This document shows, in pieces, positions 27,318 to 36,151 of a stretch of DNA of 64,000 nucleotides. The translations under genes and the position numbers were made by a program. Every line of letters begins with the position of its first letter. Position 1 is the stretch's first letter. The DNA is from GCA-2748575 sp965222725. GTDB lineage: Bacteria > Pseudomonadota > Gammaproteobacteria > Pseudomonadales > Ketobacteraceae. The DNA is taken from NCBI GenBank assembly GCA_965222725.1, contig OZ244969.1:124001-188000 (forward strand), given 5' to 3'. The notes under the pieces were generated by a model, which saw only the letters and a list, made by a program, of their open reading frames with translations, had not been told where the DNA came from and made no database searches.

Positions 27318-28988
27318 ATGGCTCAGTACATATACACCATGAATCGGGTGAGCAAAGTCGTACCACCCAAACGCGAAATTCTCAAAGACATCTCCCTCTC
27401 CTTCTTCCCCGGAGCGAAAATCGGTGTTCTGGGCCTCAACGGATCCGGTAAATCCACCCTGCTGCGCATCATGGCCGGCGTCGACACCGAAATCGAAGGC
27501 GAAGCCCGCCCCCAGGCCGGCATCAACATCGGCTACCTCCCCCAGGAACCCGAACTGGACCCCGAAAAAGACGTTAAAGGCAACGTTGAAGACGGCGTAA
27601 GGGAAATCAAGGACGTACTGAACCGCTTCGACGAAATCAGCATGAAGTTCGGCGAAGAAATGACCGACGACGAAATGAACGCCCTGCTGGAAGAACAAGC
27701 CGAACTGCAAAACAAAATCGACGCCGCCAACGGCTGGGAAATCGACCGCACCCTGGAAATCGCCGCCGACGCCCTGCGCCTGCCCCCCTGGGACGCCGAC
27801 GTTACCAAACTCTCCGGTGGTGAAAAACGCCGCGTCGCCCTGTGCCGCCTGCTGCTGTCGCGCCCCGACATGCTGCTGCTGGACGAACCCACCAACCACC
27901 TGGACGCCGAAAGTGTTGCCTGGCTGGAAAGATTCCTGCTGGAATACAACGGCACCGTGGTCGCCATTACCCACGACCGCTACTTCCTCGACAACGCCGC
28001 CGAATGGATCCTGGAACTGGACCGCGGCCACGGTATCCCCTGGAAAGGCAACTACACCTCCTGGCTGGAACAGAAAGAAGAACGCCTGCAACAGGAAGCC
28101 AAACAGGAAGCTTCCCGCCAGAAAGCCATTAAAGCCGAACTGGAATGGGTACGTTCAAACCCCAAAGGCCGCCAGGCAAAAAGCAAAGCCCGCCTGCAGC
28201 ACTTTGAAGAATTGAACAGCACCGAAGCGCAAAAGCGCAACGAAACCCAGGAACTGTACATTCCCGTAGCAGAACGCCTGGGCGATGAAGTGATCGAATT
28301 CAAGAACGTCACCAAATCTTTCGGTGACCGTATGCTGTATGAAAACCTCAACTTCAAAATCCCCAAAGGCGCCATCGTCGGCATTATCGGCCCCAACGGC
28401 GCCGGTAAAACCACCATGTTCCGCCTTATCGTGGGTGAGGAAAAGCCCGATAGCGGCGAAGTAACGGTCGGCAAAACCGTACAGATCTCCTATGTAGACC
28501 AAAGCCGCGAAGATCTGGAAGATAACAACACCGTTTGGGAAGAAGTCTCCGGCGGCTCTGACTTTATTAAAGTGGGCAGCTTTGAAATGCCCTCCCGCGC
28601 CTACGTTGGCCGTTTCAACTTTAAAGGCTCCGACCAGCAGAAGCGGGTGGGCGAACTGTCCGGCGGTGAACGTAACCGCCTGCACCTGGCCAAGCTGTTA
28701 CGTTCCGGCGGCAACGTGCTGATGCTCGACGAACCCACCAACGATCTGGACGTGGAAACCCTGCGCGCCCTGGAAGAAGCCCTGCTCACCTACGCCGGTT
28801 GTGCCCTGGTGATTTCGCACGATCGCTGGTTCCTGGACCGGATTGCCACTCACATTGTGGACTTTGAAGGCGAAGAAGGCGTGGAGTTCTTTGAAGGCAA
28901 CTTCAGCGACTATGAAATCTATAAAAAGAAAAAATACGGCGAGGAAGCCACCCAGCCAAAACGCCTCAAATACAAGCGGATTCAGTAA
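27318..28988 (+). CDS. ettA: Energy-dependent translational throttle protein EttA (ABC-F)
   Basis: 556 aa with two ABC domains and no membrane part. Domain 1 has Walker A GLNGSGKST and signature LSGGEKRRVA. Domain 2 has GPNGAGKTT and LSGGERNRLH. The linker between them (about 240-300) is the charged P-site tRNA-interacting motif. EttA binds the ribosomal E site and gates the first peptide bond according to the ATP/ADP ratio. Codons strongly favour C in the third position. Transcription ends at the hairpin at 29026-29047. Confidence 0.95.
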   Translation: MAQYIYTMNRVSKVVPPKREILKDISLSFFPGAKIGVLGLNGSGKSTLLRIMAGVDTEIEGEARPQAGINIGYLPQEPELDPEKDVKGNVEDGVREIKDVLNRFDEISMKFGEEMTDDEMNALLEEQAELQNKIDAANGWEIDRTLEIAADALRLPPWDADVTKLSGGEKRRVALCRLLLSRPDMLLLDEPTNHLDAESVAWLERFLLEYNGTVVAITHDRYFLDNAAEWILELDRGHGIPWKGNYTSWLEQKEERLQQEAKQEASRQKAIKAELEWVRSNPKGRQAKSKARLQHFEELNSTEAQKRNETQELYIPVAERLGDEVIEFKNVTKSFGDRMLYENLNFKIPKGAIVGIIGPNGAGKTTMFRLIVGEEKPDSGEVTVGKTVQISYVDQSREDLEDNNTVWEEVSGGSDFIKVGSFEMPSRAYVGRFNFKGSDQQKRVGELSGGERNRLHLAKLLRSGGNVLMLDEPTNDLDVETLRALEEALLTYAGCALVISHDRWFLDRIATHIVDFEGEEGVEFFEGNFSDYEIYKKKKYGEEATQPKRLKYKRIQ

Positions 28989-29018
28989 GCCGCTCAGCAA
29001 AGCCAAACAGGCAACACC

Positions 29019-29054
29019 AAAAAAAGAGAGCACCGCAATGTGCTCTCTTTTTTT
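29019..29054 (+). terminator. Terminator after ettA
   Basis: An 8-bp stem GAGAGCAC/GTGCTCTC (29026-29033, 29040-29047) is flanked by A-run and T-run, so it can work in both directions. It starts 31 bp past the ettA stop. Confidence 0.9.
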
Positions 29055-29158
29055 ATGGGCAAAATATATGGGCGAAGCCCGATGGCCCGAACCTGAAACT
29101 CAAACACCTGAATCAACAGACCGGTTTCTTTTCGCCATTGGCAGAAAGCCTGCGCCAA

Positions 29159-29186
29159 CAAAAAAGGCGAATATTATCATTCGCCT
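29159..29186 (-). terminator. Terminator of the small acidic protein gene
   Basis: An 8-bp stem (29165-29172 with 29179-29186) is followed on the minus strand by six T. It lies 7 bp past the stop at 29193. With the preceding hairpin it insulates the two convergent genes. Confidence 0.85.
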
Positions 29187-29192
29187 TTCGTT

Positions 29193-29429
29193 TCAGATAT
29201 CGTCCCAGTCGTAGTCTGCCAGGTGATCTCTCAGGGCTTTTTCTTCCCGGAGCTGTTCTATTTTTCGCAAATAGTCGCCGTTTCGGCTGCTCCTTCCCGA
29301 AGAGGCTTGCCGCTCCTCTTCTTCCTCAGTGTCGTCATCCATTTCTTCAAGCATATCATCCAGAAACTCGGCACCGCTGTCGTTGTCTCTCGCGTCTTCA
29401 CGTGGGTTGTAGCCAGGCATAGCTGTCAC
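29193..29429 (-). CDS. Small acidic protein, PA3496-like
   Basis: 78 aa. The N-terminal half is strongly acidic (FLDDMLEEMDDDTEEEEE). A short basic stretch and an ending of LRDHLADYDWDDI follow. The order acidic region, then RKIEQLREEK helix, then acidic end is like the short Pseudomonas PA3496-type proteins; the resemblance is by eye. There is no signal peptide. A second protein of similar build is encoded at 45736. It has its own terminator and stands opposite ettA. Confidence 0.6.
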   Translation of the reverse strand: MTAMPGYNPREDARDNDSGAEFLDDMLEEMDDDTEEEEERQASSGRSSRNGDYLRKIEQLREEKALRDHLADYDWDDI

Positions 29430-29735
29430 CTCTCTCTACCAGCAATTCTTAAGCTGCAATCATTACCAGTGTTCTAAAAACGTACTTCTTTAAAACAGTT
29501 TTAGCGATCGTCGGACATCTGTTCTGTCTTTGGAAGTTAGCAAACCTTTTCGAAATTTGTAAACAACCAATTTTCATAACAGACCAGATCATCTATTCCG
29601 CAAGTTTGCATGGAACTCCTGTTAAAAAAATGACATCTCTGTTTTATTTTTGTAACCGAAGGGGTATGAAAGAACCGGGTTATTTCTGTTAAATTTAGGC
29701 TATGCTTAAGAAAACCCGGGAGGCTACGGACCACC
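29430..29735. other. Divergent intergenic region, small acidic protein / PilZ protein
   Basis: 306 bp, AT-richer than the surroundings. It should hold two promoters, but none could be assigned with confidence. No RNA or coding sequence was recognised. A GGGAGG at 29717-29722 is 13 nt from the PilZ gene start. Confidence 0.4.
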
Positions 29736-30113
29736 ATGACCGAGAAACGCCACTTCACCAGAATCCAGTTCGATGCTAGCGCCGCCCTGACAGCGGGGGG
29801 TTCCACCTGGGATACCAAAGTCCTGGATATTTCCATGAAAGGCGCTCTGATCGAGCAACCCAATCAAAGCTTTGATATCAATCAGGATGTGGAGCTGACC
29901 CTGACCCTTTCCGACAACAGCACCCAGATCACCATGCAGGGCAAAATTGCCCATGTGGAAAACCAGACCCTGGGGATTGTGTGCGAGCATATTGATGTGG
30001 ACAGCGTTTCCCATTTGCGTCGCATCGTGGAGCTGAATACCGGCAGCCAGGATCTGCTGGAGCGGGAGCTCGACGCCCTGACCCACTACACAGACCGCGA
30101 AAGCTTTCACTGA
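29736..30113 (+). CDS. PilZ-domain cyclic-di-GMP binding protein
   Basis: 125 aa consisting of one PilZ domain. The c-di-GMP motifs are present: RHFTR (R5, R9) and D31-x-S33-xx-G36 in VLDISMKG. It is a single-domain receptor that would act by partner binding, and its target is not shown by the neighbours. It ends before a bidirectional hairpin at 30202-30229. Confidence 0.9.
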   Translation: MTEKRHFTRIQFDASAALTAGGSTWDTKVLDISMKGALIEQPNQSFDINQDVELTLTLSDNSTQITMQGKIAHVENQTLGIVCEHIDVDSVSHLRRIVELNTGSQDLLERELDALTHYTDRESFH

Positions 30114-30201
30114 TCCGAAATCCCGGTTGCCATTCACCAAACGTACGTTTGAATGCTGTCGGCTGTTTTTACATCCCGGGAACCTCTGGTAATTTTTCGC
30201 A

Positions 30202-30229
30202 AAAAAAACGCAAAAACTTGCGTTTTTTT
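30202..30229 (+). terminator. Bidirectional terminator after the PilZ gene
   Basis: A perfect 12-bp stem (30202-30213 with 30218-30229) made of seven A and CGCAA facing TTGCG and seven T, with a 4-nt loop. It is 88 bp after the PilZ stop. Confidence 0.85.
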
Positions 30230-30249
30230 ACCTTTTTTCACACTTTCCC

Positions 30250-30280
30250 ATTGTCCTTATGCTGCCGGGATTACTAAACT
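30250..30280 (+). promoter_or_regulatory. Possible sigma-70 promoter for the 115-aa gene
   Basis: TTGTCC and TAAACT are separated by 18 nt just upstream of the start codon at 30323. Matches are 4/6 each by eye, so it is only a candidate. Confidence 0.25.
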
Positions 30281-30322
30281 GAAAGTGTTCCTTCCAGTAA
30301 TATGACGATGAGGAGACGGGAC

Positions 30323-30670
30323 ATGCGTGTTAGAGACCTGGCCGAGTTTTGGGGGCTCCGCAAAACGCCGAGTAAAACCGAAAAATTTTATGAGATTCGC
30401 CTGACGGATACCAATGCAGCAAAAATCGCTGCCATTGCGGAAGTCTTTGACGTGAAATCTGATGAAGATGTGATTGCGGATTTACTGGCTGCCGCGCTCA
30501 GCGAACTTGAGGAATCACTTCCTTACAAACAGGGCACCAAAGTGGTGGCGCTGGATGAGGAAAATGATCCCATCTATGAAGATATTGGCCTGACGCCAAA
30601 GCTGATGCGGGTAACGGAAGAAAAACTGAAAGAAATCCGCGCCAAGCGAGTAACAAAAATCAGGGGCTAA
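30323..30670 (+). CDS. Conserved small helical protein of unknown function
   Basis: 115 aa from the ATG at 30323, chosen because AGGAG at 30311-30315 is 7 nt away. Two earlier ATGs (30302, 30308) have no ribosome site. A similar short protein in Pseudomonas is sometimes labelled a pilus tip component, a name I cannot support from sequence. Features: basic N-terminus (MRVRDLAEFWGLRKTPSKTEK), a helical DVIADLLAAALSELEESLP, then the segment NDPIYEDIGLTP, which is conserved in that group. There is no signal peptide. It is convergent with radA. Confidence 0.6.
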   Translation: MRVRDLAEFWGLRKTPSKTEKFYEIRLTDTNAAKIAAIAEVFDVKSDEDVIADLLAAALSELEESLPYKQGTKVVALDEENDPIYEDIGLTPKLMRVTEEKLKEIRAKRVTKIRG

Positions 30671-30742
30671 TCTCCCTGGCACTACAATTAAGCCAACCGG
30701 GCTTATCCGAAAAAACAAGCTGACCACTTTGGCGGTGCAGAG

Positions 30743-30780
30743 AGGTTGGCGCAGCTGCTCAACAGCACAGGCGCCAACCT
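30743..30780. terminator. Nested hairpin between convergent genes
   Basis: A 10-bp outer stem (30743-30752 with 30771-30780) contains an inner 4-bp stem (30754-30757 with 30763-30766). It sits between the convergent 115-aa gene and radA. No T-run on either strand, so a terminator function is uncertain. Confidence 0.4.
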
Positions 30781-30793
30781 TAAAACCCTGATG

Positions 30794-32152
30794 TCAGATT
30801 GCCTCCAGCGCCTGATCCAGTCGCTCCACTCCCACTACGCTCATTCCTTCCACCGCCGTTTTGGGCATATTGGCTTTGGGAACAATGGCTTTGGTAAAGC
30901 CGTGCTTGGCCGCTTCCTTTAATCGTTCCTGACCATTGGGCACAGGACGGATCTCGCCAGACAGCCCTACCTCGCCAAAAGCCACCACCCGGTTTTCCAT
31001 GGAGCGGTTGCGCAGACTGGATACCACCGCAATCAACACCGCCAGATCGGAACCGGTTTCCAGCACTTTCACGCCGCCCACCACATTGGTGAACACATCC
31101 ATGCCCATGGTGGATATACCGCCATGACGGCTCAATACCGCCAGCAACATGGCCAGCCGGTTCTGGTCTAGCCCCACAGCCACCCGGCGCGGGTTACCCA
31201 GCTGACTGTCATCCACCAGTGCCTGCACTTCCACCAAAAGAGGCCGGGTGCCGTCCCGGGTGACCATCACCACACTGCCGGGCACATCCACCTCGTGCTT
31301 GGACAGAAATATGGCCGAAGGGTTGGACACTTCCCGCAGCCCACGATCCGTCATGGCAAATACGCCCAGCTCATTCACAGCACCGAAGCGGTTTTTTACC
31401 GCCCGCACCACCCGGAAACGGCTGTCCTGCTCCCCTTCAAAATAGAGCACGCTGTCCACCATATGCTCCAGCACCCGGGGGCCTGCGAGCGAGCCTTCCT
31501 TGGTAACATGGCCCACCAGAAACAAGGCCGTACCGGATTGCTTGGCATAGCGCACCAGGGCAGCGGCACACTCCCGCACCTGGGAAACCCCACCAGGCGC
31601 CGAGGTGAGGGACTCGGAATAAATGGTTTGAATGGAATCCACCACCATCACCTTGGGCTGCTCCCGCCGGGCAGTGGCGATAATGTTTTCGATGGAGGTT
31701 TCCGACATCAGGCGCAGGGCATCCCGGGGCAATTCCAGGCGCTGGGCCCTCAGGGTTACCTGTTGCAGGGATTCCTCACCGGTGACATACAGGGCCGGGG
31801 ACTGCTGCGCCAGATAGGTCATGGTTTGCAGCAGGATGGTGGATTTGCCGATACCGGGATCACCGCCAATCAGCACCACCGAGCCTTCCACCAGGCCGCC
31901 ACCCAGTACCCGGTCCAGTTCACTCATGCCGGTCGGTACCCGGGGCTCCTCGCCCACCGACACCTCGGCCATGGTCATCACCTGCTGGGCTTCCCCGGCA
32001 TACCCGGTGCGGGTTCCCCGTGCCACCGGCGATGCATCCGGCTTGAATTCCACCAGCGTGTTCCAGGCGCCACAGTCACTGCACTGCCCCGCCCATTTGC
32101 GGGCTTCGCTGCCACAATCGGAACACACAAAAACGGTTTTAGCTTTGGCCAT
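30794..32152 (-). CDS. radA: DNA repair ATPase RadA (Sms)
   Basis: 452 aa. N-terminal zinc finger C10, C13, C24, C27. RecA-like ATPase with Walker A GDPGIGKST near 97-105 and the RadA-specific KNRFG motif in the middle, then a Lon-like C-terminal domain. It promotes branch migration during recombination and processing of stalled forks. It is the last gene of the dnaB-alr-(membrane protein)-radA series, 15 bp after the 128-aa gene. Confidence 0.96.
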   Translation of the reverse strand: MAKAKTVFVCSDCGSEARKWAGQCSDCGAWNTLVEFKPDASPVARGTRTGYAGEAQQVMTMAEVSVGEEPRVPTGMSELDRVLGGGLVEGSVVLIGGDPGIGKSTILLQTMTYLAQQSPALYVTGEESLQQVTLRAQRLELPRDALRLMSETSIENIIATARREQPKVMVVDSIQTIYSESLTSAPGGVSQVRECAAALVRYAKQSGTALFLVGHVTKEGSLAGPRVLEHMVDSVLYFEGEQDSRFRVVRAVKNRFGAVNELGVFAMTDRGLREVSNPSAIFLSKHEVDVPGSVVMVTRDGTRPLLVEVQALVDDSQLGNPRRVAVGLDQNRLAMLLAVLSRHGGISTMGMDVFTNVVGGVKVLETGSDLAVLIAVVSSLRNRSMENRVVAFGEVGLSGEIRPVPNGQERLKEAAKHGFTKAIVPKANMPKTAVEGMSVVGVERLDQALEAI

Positions 32153-32167
32153 GGGCGGGAAATTCCT

Positions 32168-32554
32168 TTATTGATTCAGAACACGCAGGCACACCAGTGC
32201 TGCGAACACATAGGCCGGCAGCATCAGCACCAGCCCCAGCAGGAAGGAACCGGTATCGATTTCGGAGCGATCGTCTTCCGGCAGATCAAACATATCGGGG
32301 AGCTTTTTCTTGAGTAACTTGAGGGTGTACAGATCCCAGCCGATCACGAACAGAAACAGCAGCAGGGTGCTGGGGCCGGAAAAAGGCACCAGGCCGGGAA
32401 ACCAGTAACTGGTAACAAAACCAATGCTGAGCAGCGCCGACATCAGCCCGCCAATGGGATGCAGGTAATCCTGCTCCATACGCCTCATCATCAGCACGCC
32501 AAACGGCAGCGAGATCACCATAAAGGCAACGTACAGAGACACCCACCAAGGCAT
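32168..32554 (-). CDS. Four-span inner-membrane protein of unknown function
   Basis: 128 aa. Hydrophobic segments lie about at residues 4-22, 36-54, 60-78 and 104-124, separated by a charged loop (KKKLPDMFDLPEDDRSEID). No family was recognised. It lies between alr (69 bp upstream) and radA (15 bp downstream) on the same strand, so it is probably transcribed with them. Confidence 0.65.
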   Translation of the reverse strand: MPWWVSLYVAFMVISLPFGVLMMRRMEQDYLHPIGGLMSALLSIGFVTSYWFPGLVPFSGPSTLLLFLFVIGWDLYTLKLLKKKLPDMFDLPEDDRSEIDTGSFLLGLVLMLPAYVFAALVCLRVLNQ

Positions 32555-32623
32555 GGTTACAGCAATTCCTCACACAAAGATTGAGTTTTAACGCCAGACA
32601 GGCTTTTTAGGCCAATCCGGCCG

Positions 32624-33742
32624 TTAGCGGTAAACACGTTTGACCCGGCCGGTTACCTGGCACAGCAGTTCGTAATTGATGGTGCCTGCTGCCCGGGCAA
32701 TGTCTTCAACAGGAAGGCCATTACCCCAGAGCACCACGGGTTCACCCAGGGGAACAGGCCCGTCACTACACGCCAGCACCGGGCGCAGATCCACGGCCAG
32801 CATGTCCATGGAAACCCGGCCAACCATAGGGCATCGCACCCCGCGAATCAAGACAGGGGTACCCGAGGGCACATGACGGGGATAACCGTCACCGTAGCCG
32901 ATACCCACAATAGCCACCGGCGTTTCCTGTTCGGCCTGCCAGGTAGCCCCGTAACCTACGGTTTCACCGGGTTTGACCTGGCGGGTAGCCACGACGGTAC
33001 TGTGCAGCGCCATTACCGGACGAAGGTTCAGGCTGGCGGCACTGACATCCACCAGCGGCGACGCACCGTACAGGGCAATGCCCGGGCGTACCCAGTCAAA
33101 ATGGGATTCAGGCCGGGAGAAGACGCCGGCCGAGTTAGCCATGCTGAGGCGCTGGTTTTGAATATCCTGCTCCGGCAGCCCCCGGTTCAGTGCCGTTACC
33201 GCCTGCTCAAAACGCGCCTGCTGGGCCAGAGCATGGTCGGGCTCCGGCTCATCGGCGCAGGCAAAATGACTGGCCAGCACCACATCGGACACCTTGTCGG
33301 TGGAACGCAGGGCGCGGTAACAGGCTGTGAGGCGATCCGTTTCAATGCCCAGCCGGTGCATGCCGGTGTTGAACTTGAGCCACACCCGCAAGGGCTTGGG
33401 TATCTCGGTGGCTTCCAGAAAAATCAGTTGCTCTTCCGTGTGGATCACCACATCCAGCTGGCGGCGGGAAGCTTCGGCCAGATCACCGGGGTTGGTCACC
33501 CCTTCCAGCAGCACGATGGGCTGGGTCACACCGGCATCGCGCAGTTGAATGGCTTCTTCGATAATGGCCACACCGAAACCATCTGCCTCCGGCAGGGCGG
33601 CTGCCACCCGCTCGATGCCATGGCCGTAAGCATCGGCTTTCACCACCGCCATCACACGGCTGTTACCCACCCGTTGGCGGATAACGCCAAAATTGTGCTG
33701 CAAGGCATTCAGATCCACGACCGCATTGGTGCCACGGGCCAT
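32624..33742 (-). CDS. alr: Alanine racemase
   Basis: Makes D-alanine for peptidoglycan, PLP dependent. 372 aa, with the PLP lysine K35 in VVKADAYGHG, the substrate-binding IGYGDGYPRHVPSG in the C-terminal beta domain and RVSMDMLAVDL. Its start codon follows the dnaB stop directly (33743), so it is coupled to dnaB. Confidence 0.95.
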   Translation of the reverse strand: MARGTNAVVDLNALQHNFGVIRQRVGNSRVMAVVKADAYGHGIERVAAALPEADGFGVAIIEEAIQLRDAGVTQPIVLLEGVTNPGDLAEASRRQLDVVIHTEEQLIFLEATEIPKPLRVWLKFNTGMHRLGIETDRLTACYRALRSTDKVSDVVLASHFACADEPEPDHALAQQARFEQAVTALNRGLPEQDIQNQRLSMANSAGVFSRPESHFDWVRPGIALYGASPLVDVSAASLNLRPVMALHSTVVATRQVKPGETVGYGATWQAEQETPVAIVGIGYGDGYPRHVPSGTPVLIRGVRCPMVGRVSMDMLAVDLRPVLACSDGPVPLGEPVVLWGNGLPVEDIARAAGTINYELLCQVTGRVKRVYR

Positions 33743-35128
33743 TTAATACTGACCTCCGTAATCGTGGGCCAGATCCTCAAAGCGGGTGTATTTACCCAGG
33801 AACGCCAGCCGCAGACTGCCGATGGGGCCGTTCCGCTGCTTGCCGATAATAATTTCCGCCACGCCTTTGTCTTCGGTGTCCTCGTTGTACACCTCGTCAC
33901 GGTAGATAAACATGATCACGTCCGCGTCCTGCTCGATCGCACCGGATTCCCGCAGGTCGGACATCACCGGGCGCTTGTTGGGGCGTTGTTCCAGACTCCG
34001 GTTAAGCTGGGAAAGCGCTACCACCGGGCAGTTCATTTCCTTGGCCAGGCCTTTCAGCGAGCGGGAGATCTCGGAAATCTCCGCCACCCGGCTTTCGGCG
34101 CCAGGCACCTGCATCAGCTGCAGGTAATCCACCAGGATAATGCCGATCTGCCCTACTTCCCGGGCAATCCGGCGGGCCCGTGCCCGCACTTCCACCGGGC
34201 TCAGGCCGCCCTGATCATCAATAAAAAGTTTTTGTTCCGCCAGCATGCTGATGGCGGAGTTGAACCTGGGCCAGTCTTCCTCTTCCAGCTTGCCGCTCCG
34301 GATACGGGTCTGGTCGATGCGGCCCAGCGAGGACAGCATCCGCATCACGATGGATTCCGAGGGCATCTCCATGGAAAACACCAGGGCCGGCTTGCCGGTG
34401 CGGATAATGGCGTTTTCCACCAGATTCATGGAAAAGGTGGTTTTACCCATGGAAGGACGCGCTGCCACAATGACCAGATCGGACGCTTGCAGGCCGGCAG
34501 TCATTTGATCCAGATCGGTAAAACCGGTGCTCAGGCCGGTAAGGGCTTCCTCGTTGGAAAACAGTTCATCGATCTTGTCGACAGTGGATTTCAGGATGGA
34601 TTTGATGCCCTGGGGGCCGCCTTTCTTGGCGCCCTGCTCGGCTATGGCAAAGACCCTGCGCTCGGCTTCGTCCAGCAGTTCGCTGGTGGGCCGGCCCTGG
34701 GGGTCAAAGGCGCTGTCAGCGATCTCGTTGGATACCTGAATCATCTGCCGCAGTATCGAGCGATCGCGCACAATCTCGGCGTAAGCCTTGATATTGGAGG
34801 CGCTGGGGGTGTTCTTCGCCAGCTCCGCCAGATAGGCCATGCCCCCGGCCTGATCCAGTACGCCAGAGTTATCCAGCACTTCCCCGAGGGTAATGACATC
34901 AAAAGGCTTGGACTGCTCCGCCAGCTGGAACATGGCGCTGTAGATCAGGCGATGATCGCGGCGGTAAAAATCCACATCGGAAACGACTTCGGATACATCA
35001 TCGAAACCGTTGTTATCCAGCATCAGGCCACCCAGTACGGCCTGTTCTGCTTCCAGGGAGTGGGGAGGCACTTTTACCCGGCTGGTTTCGAAATCACTGA
35101 CTTTTTGTTCTTCGGAATACTCGGACAT
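33743..35128 (-). CDS. dnaB: Replicative DNA helicase DnaB
   Basis: 461 aa from the ATG at 35128 (MSEYSEEQ). An ATG at 35161 is in frame but lacks a ribosome site. The N-terminal helical domain begins at about residue 17 (HSLEAEQAVLGGLM). The RecA-like domain has Walker A ARPSMGKTTF and a RAREVGQIGIILVDYLQL Walker B region. It unwinds the fork ahead of polymerase III. No intein is present. Confidence 0.96.
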   Translation of the reverse strand: MSEYSEEQKVSDFETSRVKVPPHSLEAEQAVLGGLMLDNNGFDDVSEVVSDVDFYRRDHRLIYSAMFQLAEQSKPFDVITLGEVLDNSGVLDQAGGMAYLAELAKNTPSASNIKAYAEIVRDRSILRQMIQVSNEIADSAFDPQGRPTSELLDEAERRVFAIAEQGAKKGGPQGIKSILKSTVDKIDELFSNEEALTGLSTGFTDLDQMTAGLQASDLVIVAARPSMGKTTFSMNLVENAIIRTGKPALVFSMEMPSESIVMRMLSSLGRIDQTRIRSGKLEEEDWPRFNSAISMLAEQKLFIDDQGGLSPVEVRARARRIAREVGQIGIILVDYLQLMQVPGAESRVAEISEISRSLKGLAKEMNCPVVALSQLNRSLEQRPNKRPVMSDLRESGAIEQDADVIMFIYRDEVYNEDTEDKGVAEIIIGKQRNGPIGSLRLAFLGKYTRFEDLAHDYGGQY

Positions 35129-35241
35129 GACGACTCGGTTCTGATCATAATACGGATGCAAAGCATTGAAGTTACAACGTCTTCAGTGACAATGACAACG
35201 CTTTGCCGAAAATGATTTTCTGCCAGGGACTCCCTGGAACA

Positions 35242-35276
35242 AAAAAAGCCAACATCGGTAAGGATGTTGGCTTTTT
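35242..35276 (-). terminator. Bidirectional terminator after rplI
   Basis: A 9-bp stem GCCAACATC/GATGTTGGC (35248-35256, 35263-35271) is flanked by an A-run (35241-35247) and a T-run (35272-35276). It ends the rpsF-priB-rpsR-rplI transcript on the minus strand and separates it from dnaB. Confidence 0.9.
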
Positions 35277-35360
35277 CATCACTCTTTTTCTTCATCGGGG
35301 CCGGCTGATACTGCAGAACCCGGCTGGCCCCGATATTACTGGTAATACCCTTTCGGGTAC

Positions 35361-35408
35361 TTACTCAGGTACCTATTCAGGCACTTACTCAGGCACTTAC
35401 TCAGGTAC
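35361..35408. repeat. Four 12-bp tandem copies at the rplI 3' end
   Basis: The 12-bp unit TTACTCAGGTAC and variants is repeated four times. On the rplI strand each copy reads Val-Pro-Glu-stop. The rightmost copy (35397-35408) is the real end of rplI. The other three follow in frame after the stop. A further partial copy (GTACCCGAA on the minus strand) may follow. Confidence 0.9.
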
Positions 35409-35846
35409 TACAGACAGAGTGATTTCACCGCCTACGTCAGGGTGCACCTGAATACCGATTTCGTATTCACCGGTATTGCGGATGGCACCCAAAGGCAGCA
35501 GAACTTCTGCTTTTACCACTTCAACGCCGGCTTCGGTGATGGCTTCAGCAATGTCGCGGGTTCCGATAGAACCGAACAGCTTGCCTTCGTCACCGGACTT
35601 GGCAGTGATAGTGATGTTGCCCAGCTCCAGGATTTTCGCCAGGCGGGCTTCGGCGGCGGCCAGTTTGTCTGCAGCTTTCTGCTCCAGCTCGGCGCGACGC
35701 TCTTCAAAGTACTGAACATTATCCTTGGTGGCAGGCACAGCTTTGCCCTGAGGCACCAGGAAATTACGGCCGTAACCGGCTTTTACAGATACCTGGTCAC
35801 CCAGTTCACCCAGGTTACGGATTTTTTCCAACAAAATAACTTGCAT
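35397..35846 (-). CDS. rplI: 50S ribosomal protein L9
   Basis: 149 aa, full length. The N-terminal RNA-binding domain starts MQVILLEKIRNLGELGDQV and the long linker helix is followed by a C-terminal domain ending VVPE. The last four codons plus stop are part of a 12-bp tandem repeat. It is the last gene of the rpsF-priB-rpsR-rplI operon, 37 bp after rpsR. Confidence 0.97.
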   Translation of the reverse strand: MQVILLEKIRNLGELGDQVSVKAGYGRNFLVPQGKAVPATKDNVQYFEERRAELEQKAADKLAAAEARLAKILELGNITITAKSGDEGKLFGSIGTRDIAEAITEAGVEVVKAEVLLPLGAIRNTGEYEIGIQVHPDVGGEITLSVVPE

Positions 35847-35883
35847 GATATTTACCTCTTAAACCTGTTAATCACTGATCGGC

Positions 35884-36111
35884 TTACTGATGCTGGTCAG
35901 TGAAGGGCAACAAGGCAGCCGCACGGGCGCGCTTGACGGCGCGGGCCAGCTGGCGCTGATATTTGGCGCTGGTACCAGTGATACGGCTGGGTACAATCTT
36001 GCCAGTTTCGGTGATGTAGTTTTTCAGCGTGTCCAGATCCTTGTAATCGATCTCAACCACACCTTCCGCTGAGAAGCGGCAGAATTTTCTGCGACGATAA
36101 AAACGTGCCAT
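35884..36111 (-). CDS. rpsR: 30S ribosomal protein S18
   Basis: 75 aa. The basic start MARFYRRRKFCRF and the SRITGTSAKYQRQLARAVKR region are those of S18, which pairs with S6 on the 30S platform. It is 40 bp after priB. Confidence 0.97.
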   Translation of the reverse strand: MARFYRRRKFCRFSAEGVVEIDYKDLDTLKNYITETGKIVPSRITGTSAKYQRQLARAVKRARAAALLPFTDQHQ

Positions 36112-36151
36112 GATGTATTCCTAATTTGTTCGTTAAATTTCGGTCGAATTT

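Noticed and set aside
27168..28091. 307-codon open frame opposite ettA, Gly/Phe/Val-rich
   Set aside because: It covers the 3' side of the divergent region and most of the first ABC domain of ettA. Its composition is the complement of the C-ending codons of ettA, and it has no family-like motif.
32873..35215. 780-codon plus-strand open frame
   Set aside because: It lies over alr and dnaB in the opposite strand and spans their junction. Both real genes have complete catalytic motifs.
35361..35408. CRISPR-like array
   Set aside because: The 12-bp units are directly adjacent without spacers and overlap the end of rplI. It is a simple tandem duplication.
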